Assembly (NCBI GenBank): GCA_021781255.1
Contig: JAJXXG010000958.1
Location: 1-8,863 of the forward strand
Origin: Acidobacteriota bacterium
GTDB lineage: Bacteria; Acidobacteriota; Terriglobia; Terriglobales; Acidobacteriaceae
Reading direction: 5' to 3'
DNA length: 8,863 nt
Shown here: positions 1 to 6,500 of the stretch, in pieces
How positions within the stretch are numbered: the stretch's first letter is position 1
Layout of the letters: every line of letters begins with the position of its first letter
The notes under the pieces: generated by a model
Told to the model about the DNA's origin: nothing
Seen by the model: only the letters and a program-made list of their open reading frames with translations
Database searches by the model: none
Translations under genes and position numbers: made by a program

Positions 1-54
1 GTGCTGCTTCACTATCCCGATGATCTGCTCTTCCGTAAACCGGCTCTTCTTCAT
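1..54 (-). CDS. IS3-family transposase OrfA, N-terminal fragment (runs off left edge)
   Basis: Eighteen codons are visible and read MKKSRFTEEQIIGIVKQH, the very conserved start of IS3-family OrfA proteins, which supply the helix-turn-helix DNA-binding part of the OrfAB transposase. The ATG (54-52) is preceded on the minus strand by a purine-rich GGAGAGGA stretch, a plausible ribosome binding site. The gene continues beyond position 1, so nothing can be said about whether the element is intact or mobile. Assignment rests on recognising this N-terminal sequence and not on a database comparison. Confidence 0.85.
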   Translation of the reverse strand, partial: MKKSRFTEEQIIGIVKQH

Positions 55-90
55 CCCCAGTCCTCTCCTTCACATTACGAGAGAACTCCA
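1..90 (-). mobile_element. Left end of an IS3-family insertion sequence (partial)
   Basis: The minus strand from 54 downward encodes the typical N-terminus of an IS3-family OrfA transposase subunit. About 36 bp upstream of that start codon the sequence begins with TGGAGTTCTC on the minus strand (90 to 81), which I take as the outer tip of the element because IS3-family ends begin with TG. The reading frame of the neighbouring membrane gene also turns from membrane-protein-like to meaningless at this point. The exact tip, the second end and any target duplication are outside what can be seen, so the boundary is inferred to within a few bases. Confidence 0.65.
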
Positions 91-366
91 GTTTTGAATG
101 GCTGAGTTTTCCGGGGGCAGGTCAGGCCAATGCAAGAGGGTGAAGCCCGGCACAGAATGTCCCTGGAACAGCAGAGAGGCGACTTTCGCACCATAGAGCC
201 ATAGAGGATAGTCTTCCATGGGTATGTAGCGAAACAGCCAAATGAGCGCGATCCAGCCAAGCGTCAACCCAGATAAAAATACGGCGATATTGAAATTGTG
301 GCTCGCGCGTGTCTCTGACTGGAAATCTCCGGAAATCGCATGCTCCTTTTTGTGATTGGGCCTCAT
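70..366 (-). pseudogene. Membrane protein of unknown function, truncated by the IS
   Basis: The open frame encodes 98 residues from ATG at 366. I prefer this start to the TTG at 372 because GGAAGG lies about 7 nt before the ATG. The N-terminal 24 residues are polar and basic, followed by a clear transmembrane helix at about residues 27-45, then IPMEDYP (48-54) and a second, weaker hydrophobic stretch (about 56-68). A helix followed by an (M)xDYPxxL motif is, in my memory, the usual opening of large multi-pass membrane proteins resembling glycosyltransferases, which normally run to several hundred residues. Here only about 92 native codons remain; the last six (W93-M98) and the TGA come from the IS end. 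The gene is divergent from the megasynthase and may be a flanking gene with no part in the pathway. A functional short protein cannot be excluded, and I do not recognise a specific family. Confidence 0.6.
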
Positions 367-494
367 CGACAAACCTTCCGAGTCTTTGTGGTCGATCCAA
401 TTGCTTTTGCACAGACATACTCTCCTGCGTTTTAGCCGGCAATCCCACTTAAGTTCTCATTTCAAACCGCAAAATCACCCCATCTTGTGCGCTG

Positions 495-514
495 CATCAC
501 ATCTCGCTGTGATG
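495..514. promoter_or_regulatory. Perfect inverted repeat in the divergent intergenic region
   Basis: CATCACA, a 6-nt spacer (TCTCGC) and TGTGATG form a perfect 7-bp dyad ending 27 nt before the megasynthase start codon. The position suits an operator for the megasynthase or a small hairpin in its leader. The inner half-site order (TCACA-N6-TGTGA) is the reverse of the CRP-type TGTGA-N6-TCACA, so it should not be called a CRP site. No regulator gene is visible in the window and no convincing -10/-35 pair was found near it. Function is inferred from symmetry and position only. Confidence 0.35.
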
Positions 515-541
515 ATCTGTTGCAAGCTAGCGTCACGGCAA

Positions 542-3500
542 ATGGAACCACATGATTCTAGGAACGATGACCTGCTGGACTCTGGTCCTCAGGAGTTTAT
601 CGAGAAGCAGGCGACAAAGACGCCGAACGCCCCAGCTGTGAAAACGGGCGTTAGTCTGCTGAACTACAGCGAACTCAACCTGAGAGCTAATCAACTGGCG
701 GGTTTCTTGCGGAAGCGCAAGATAGGGCCCGGATGCATCGTTGGAGTGTACGTTGATCGCTCCATCGAAATGGTTGTTTGCCTCCTCGCGGTCCTCAAAG
801 CAGGTGCGATCTACCTCCCTCTGGATCCCAAATTCCCCAAAGAAAGGCTGGAGTTCATGTTGGAAGACGCCGGGGCATCTCTCCTCCTGGCGCATACGGC
901 AGACATGGATGGGCTCCCCGCGAGTAAAGCCGAGGTTGTTCAACTCCATAGAATCACCGATCAGCTCGACAGCTATCCTGGAGGGAATGCCCCCCCGGTG
1001 AACAAAACAGGAGATTTAGCCTACATCATCTATACATCGGGATCGACCGGCAAACCCAAAGGGGTGATGATCCCGCGTCGCGCGTTGGTGAACTTTCTGC
1101 TTTCCATGGCAAGGGAACCTGGAATGACTGCCACGGACTGGTTCCTGGCCGTCACCACTATTTCTTTTGACATTTCTTTACTGGAAATGCTCTTGCCGCT
1201 TTGGACTGGGGCATGCATCGTTATAGCGGACCGCGATGAGGCAGCGGACCCGAATGCGCTGAAGAGACTGCTCGACGAAAACAAGATCACCGTCATGCAG
1301 GCCACACCTGCAACCTGGCGGTTGCTGGTCGAAAGCGGCTGGGAAGGGAAACAGGATTTAAAGATTCTTTGCGGGGGCGAGGCGCTCACCACAGATCTTG
1401 CGGAACAACTACTGCCACGCTGCCGCGAAGTATGGAACATGTATGGGCCCACGGAAACCACGATCTGGTCTTCGACAATACGGGTTATTTCCCCGCAGCA
1501 ATTGTCATTAGGGCCGCCGATTATGAACACCGAGTTCTTCGTGGTCGATGAGTGTCTTCAGCCCGTGGAACCTGGAGAAACTGGTGAACTCCTGATCGGA
1601 GGGGAAGGGCTTGCTCACGGATATCTCAAGCGCGAAGACCTGACCGCAGAAAAGTTCATTCCCAATCAATTTTCTTCCAATGCAGGTGACTGCCTCTACC
1701 GAACTGGAGACAGGGTACGCCTTCGTGCTGATGGAACGCTTGAGTTTTTGGGCCGACTGGACAATCAAATCAAGTTGAATGGGTTTCGCATTGAGCTGGG
1801 TGAGATCGAGAGCGTGCTGGCAAAGGTTCAGGGAGTTCGCCAGGCTGCAGCCATTTTGCGAGCGGACCACCCCGGCAACAGTCGAATCGTCGCCTACTAT
1901 ACGGGCGATCCGAAACTGAGCGCCGAAGCTATGCTGCAAGAATTGCGGCTCAGTCTGCCCGAATACATGATTCCTTCGGCGATTGTCTGGATGAGCGAAT
2001 TTCCGCAGACCCCGAATGCGAAGCTTGATCGTAAGGCGCTTCCGGCGCCATCGCGGCAACGTCCTGCTCTCACACAACAATATATCGCCCCGTCTACTCC
2101 CCTGGAAAAGCAAATGGCTGCCCTATGGGCGGAGATCCTGAAGATCGACCAGGTCGGAGCTGACGATAGCTTCTTTGACCTGGGCGGGAACTCGCTTGCA
2201 GTCGTCCGCATGACGAATGCCTATCGCAGCCGGTATGGGCACGAGATTCCGCTTGTAAAGGCCTTTCAGTACCCGAGGCTTGGAGCTCTCTGCCAGTTTC
2301 TTGGCACACATACGGACGATTCTCCTGCGGTCGCCATCGCGGAGCAGCGGGCGGCAAAGCGGCGCGAAACCAGATCTTCTGGTGAGACACACCGGGAGAG
2401 CGTCGCGATTATCGGGATGATGGGCAGATTTCCGGGTGCGGAAAATCTTGACCAGTTGTGGAGAAATCTGTGCGAAGGCCGGGAATCCATCTCGTTCTTC
2501 GCTCCTGAAGAGATCGGCCCTGGTCTAGATGAGCGCTTGCGTACCGATCCTGACTACGTCCGCGCCCGGGGCATCATCGATGGCGCCGAGTATTTTGATG
2601 CCGGTTTCTTTGGAGTCAGCCCCCTGGAAGCCAAGGTCATGGACCCGCAGCAACGCGTGTTTCTTGAACTCACTTACCATGTGCTGGAAAATGCGGGCTA
2701 TGATCCGAGCCGCTTCAAGGGTCTGATCGGCATCTGGGCTGGCATCGGGGACAATCACTACTACACGACGAACCTTTTGACGCGTCCCGATCTTCTTTCC
2801 ATGGCCGGAAAGCTGGCTGTCGAATACGGAAACGAGAAGGACTACATTGCCCTGCGGACGGCCTATCTCCTGGACCTGCGCGGACCGGCAATCAGTTTAA
2901 ACACCGCTTGCTCGACCACGCTCGTTGCGGTCGATCATGCATACCGCGCTCTGCTCGATTATGAGTGCGACCTGGCCCTTGCAGGCGGCGTGGATATCGG
3001 CGTACCGCAAAGGAGCGGGTTTCACTACACAGAAGGTGGAACGTTCGCTCGCGACGGACATTGCCGCCCATTTGACGCTGCGGCCACCGGCACCATGTTC
3101 TGCGACGGTGCGGGCATTGTCGTTCTGAAGCGGCTCTCAGAAGCCATGCGGGACCATGACACGATCTATGCAGTACTTATTGGCTCCGGAAAGAACAATA
3201 ACGGAGCGCGTCCTGCGTCATTCCTTGCGCCGAGTATCGAAGGACAGGAAGAGGTGATCGCGCTCGCTCAGGCGCATGCCAACGTCGACGTCGAGACAAT
3301 TGGATACATAGAGGCACATGGTACCGGGACACCGATTGGCGACCCTATCGAGATTCAAGCACTCACCAGGGTATTCGAGAAGAGAACAAATAGAAGAAAT
3401 TTCTGCTTTGTAGGATCGATCAAGGGAAATATCGGGCATCCGACCAATGCTGCAGGAATAGCTGGTTTGATCAAAGCAGCGATGGTTTTAGATCGAGAGC

Positions 3501-6500
3501 AGATTCCCGCGACGCTCCATTATAAGCAGCCAAATCCCAAGATTGATTTCACCAATAGTCCGTTCGTTATGGCAGATCGTCTGATTCCCTTCCCCCGCAC
3601 GGAAAAGCCAAGGCGAACTGCGGTCAGCTCCTTCGGATTTGGCGGAACGAATGCCCACGTGATTCTGGAAGAAGCGCCGGCACCATGGCCGGGAAGCGCA
3701 TCAAGGCCGGTTCAGTTTTTGCCAGTCTCGGCCAGAAATTCGCTCGCCCTGGAAGCGTACTCCGGTTTGTTTGCAAAGCATTTTGAGAGCTTGGACCCAG
3801 ATGATTTCGCCGATGCGGCATACACGCTGCAGACCGGAAGAAAACAAATAGAAATGCGGCGCTACGTCGTGGCCGAAACCCCGAAGGAAGCGGCCAGATT
3901 GATGCGCAATCCGGACCCTATGCACTGCGGCAGCAAACGCTGCCAGCAGCGCGATCCACCCATCGTGTTCCTTTTCGGAGGACAGGGTACGCAGTACGTC
4001 AATATGGGGCAGAATCTTTACCGCGATGAGCCATTGTTCCGCGCCGTCGTGGATGACTGCTGCGAGATTGTAAAGCCGCACCTCGGTCGTGATCTCCGTG
4101 AGATCCTCTATCCACAGAGCGAAGGTCACGAAACTGCGCAAGCTTCGCTGCAGAATACGTTCTACACGCAGCCATCGATTTACATCATCGAGTATGCACT
4201 CGCTCGCTTTTGGCAATCGCTGGGGATTACACCCGCCCTGATGGCAGGGCACAGCATAGGTGAGTTCGTCGCTGCAACACTGGCCGGCGTCTGGAGTCTT
4301 GAAGATGCGCTGCGCATCGTCGCGCGAAGAGGGCAACTCATGCAGGATCTGCCTCGCGGGACCATGATGGCTGTCAGAGCAGTTGCCGACAAAGTCACCG
4401 CACTTCTTCCGCCGTCCGTATCCCTGGCTGCGAATAATTCCCCTTCACTCTGTGTCGTCTCCGGCCCGGAGACTGACGTCGACGGATTACGCATCCAACT
4501 CGAAGCCGAGCATATCGTATGCCGTCCCTTACATACCTCGCATGCCTTCCATTCCGCGATGATGGAGCCCATGTTGGAGCCCCTTCTTGCAGAAGTCCAG
4601 AAGGTAAAGCTGCGTGCACCATCCATGCCGTTCGTCTCCACTGTCACTGGACGCTTGATCACCGCAACAGAGACCACAGATCCTACGTACTGGGCCCGGC
4701 ATGCACGCCTGACCGTAGAGTTCTCAAAAGCGGTGACGACTATGAAGGAATTGGGCCATGACCTGTTTCTCGAGTGCGGCCCGCGGTCCACCCTGTGCTC
4801 TCTGGTTCTGCAACATTTCAACGCCACGACTTCATGTACCGCAATCCCGACTTTGGCGCAAACTCATGAAGACAACCGCGAATGGATTTCAGTGCTATCA
4901 GCGCTTGGATCCCTCTGGATGAACGGCGTATCCATCGACTGGGATGGGTTCTATGCCAACGAAGATCGCAGGCGCATCCCACTTCCGATCTATCCCTTTG
5001 AGCGGCAGAAGCATTGGGTTGATCCCGCCGGTGTGAACCCTTCCGTACTGTCTGAAAAGGCATCTGCATCATCTGTTGACAGATCCATCGCAGATGGAGA
5101 TGACCAAAGGGTCCAGGCGTCTGCGGCGCTTGCGGGTTCGGAGAGTCAAGAAGCTCCACTCATCGCAAAGTTGCTGGACATTCTCGTTCCGATCTCCGGG
5201 CGTGAAAGATTGGAGATCGCCACATCGTCCACATTTCTCGAGCAGGGGTTTGATTCACTCTCCCTCGCCCAGGTGTCGGTGGCAATCGAGCGCGAATTTG
5301 GAGAAAAGATCGGATTCAACAAGCTGATGAATCAGCTGCCGAGCGTCGAAGCTGTGGCGGCGCACCTGGGGAAAATTCTCCAAGTTGAATCCTCTGCTCC
5401 AATTTTGGATGAGTTTGCTCAGCCCGAATTGCGCACGCAGCCTCATCCGGCCATGCCATCCGGGGAAGAAAAGACTCATACAGAACTGGCCCGAATCAAG
5501 GAGACACTTGATGAGCAAGGTCATTTGCTGACACAAATCACAGAGGCTCTGGAAAAAATAGGCGCTTGGCCAGAGGGAATAGGCGTTCATCGGCCCATCG
5601 AAGCAGCGACGTTTGCGAGCATAAAGTCAGCCCCAGCAACGGCTCCACAAAAGGGAATCTTCTTTTCATCGAGGCTTTCGGAACACCTCTCGTCGTCCTA
5701 TAACGAGTCCGTGACAATCCGCATCAAAGGAACCATCTCTGTATCAAAGATCAAGAGCTCAATCAATCGGCTGATTGAACGGCACGACGCTCTCCGAGCT
5801 TACTTCAATGAAGCTGGATCCGTCATGTCTATCCGGCCGACCATGAAGTTGGATGTGCAGGTACGTGACCTTTCGAGCACTGCCAATGGACTGAAAAAGC
5901 AGGCCGCAGTAGAGCAATATGCAGTTGAAGAGTGCGCCATCCCCTTTGTTCTACCTGACGGTGCGCTTTTCCGTAGCTTGATCCTTGTGCTCGATCAGGA
6001 TGCTGCGGCCGTCATTCTCACAGCTCACCACGTCATCTGCGACGGCTGGTCTCTCGATGTGTTGATCCAGGAGTTCAGCGCTCTCTACTCGGAGGAGATT
6101 TCTGGTTCAGCATTGCTGAAGGAACCTCGCTTCAGCGTTGTGGACTATGCCACTTTGGTCGCGCAGCGCGAGCAGGGCCCTGAATTCGAGGCTGCGAAGA
6201 CATACTGGCGCAACAAGTTCGCTGACGGATTTCCTGCGCTGGAGCTACCGACAGACTTCTTGAGGCCCCCATTCCACGAACACTCCGCTAAGCGCATTCA
6301 TCGTGTCATCGGAACAGATATCGTCGATCGGCTACGGGAGGGGGCGGCCAAACAGGGGTGTAGTCTCTTCGCCGCGACCGTATCTGCTCTTTCGATCCTC
6401 TTTGCCCGAATCTCCAAGCAACCGCGATTCGTACTTGCACTGTCGATGGCGGAACAGCCGGTTCTCGGGCAGCTCGATCTTGTGGGGCACTGCGTCAGCC

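Noticed and set aside
407..436. TTGCAC followed 17-18 nt later by TTTTAG/TTTAGC as a promoter for the megasynthase
   Set aside because: Each box matches the sigma-70 consensus at only about three of six positions, so it is not distinguishable from chance.
122..448. A 108-aa minus-strand open frame whose internal ATG at 418 is preceded by AGGAG
   Set aside because: It overlaps the membrane-protein frame, its translation is rich in Arg/Gln/Trp with no recognisable fold, the AGGAG is only about 3 nt from that ATG, and the alternative frame encodes a clear transmembrane helix.
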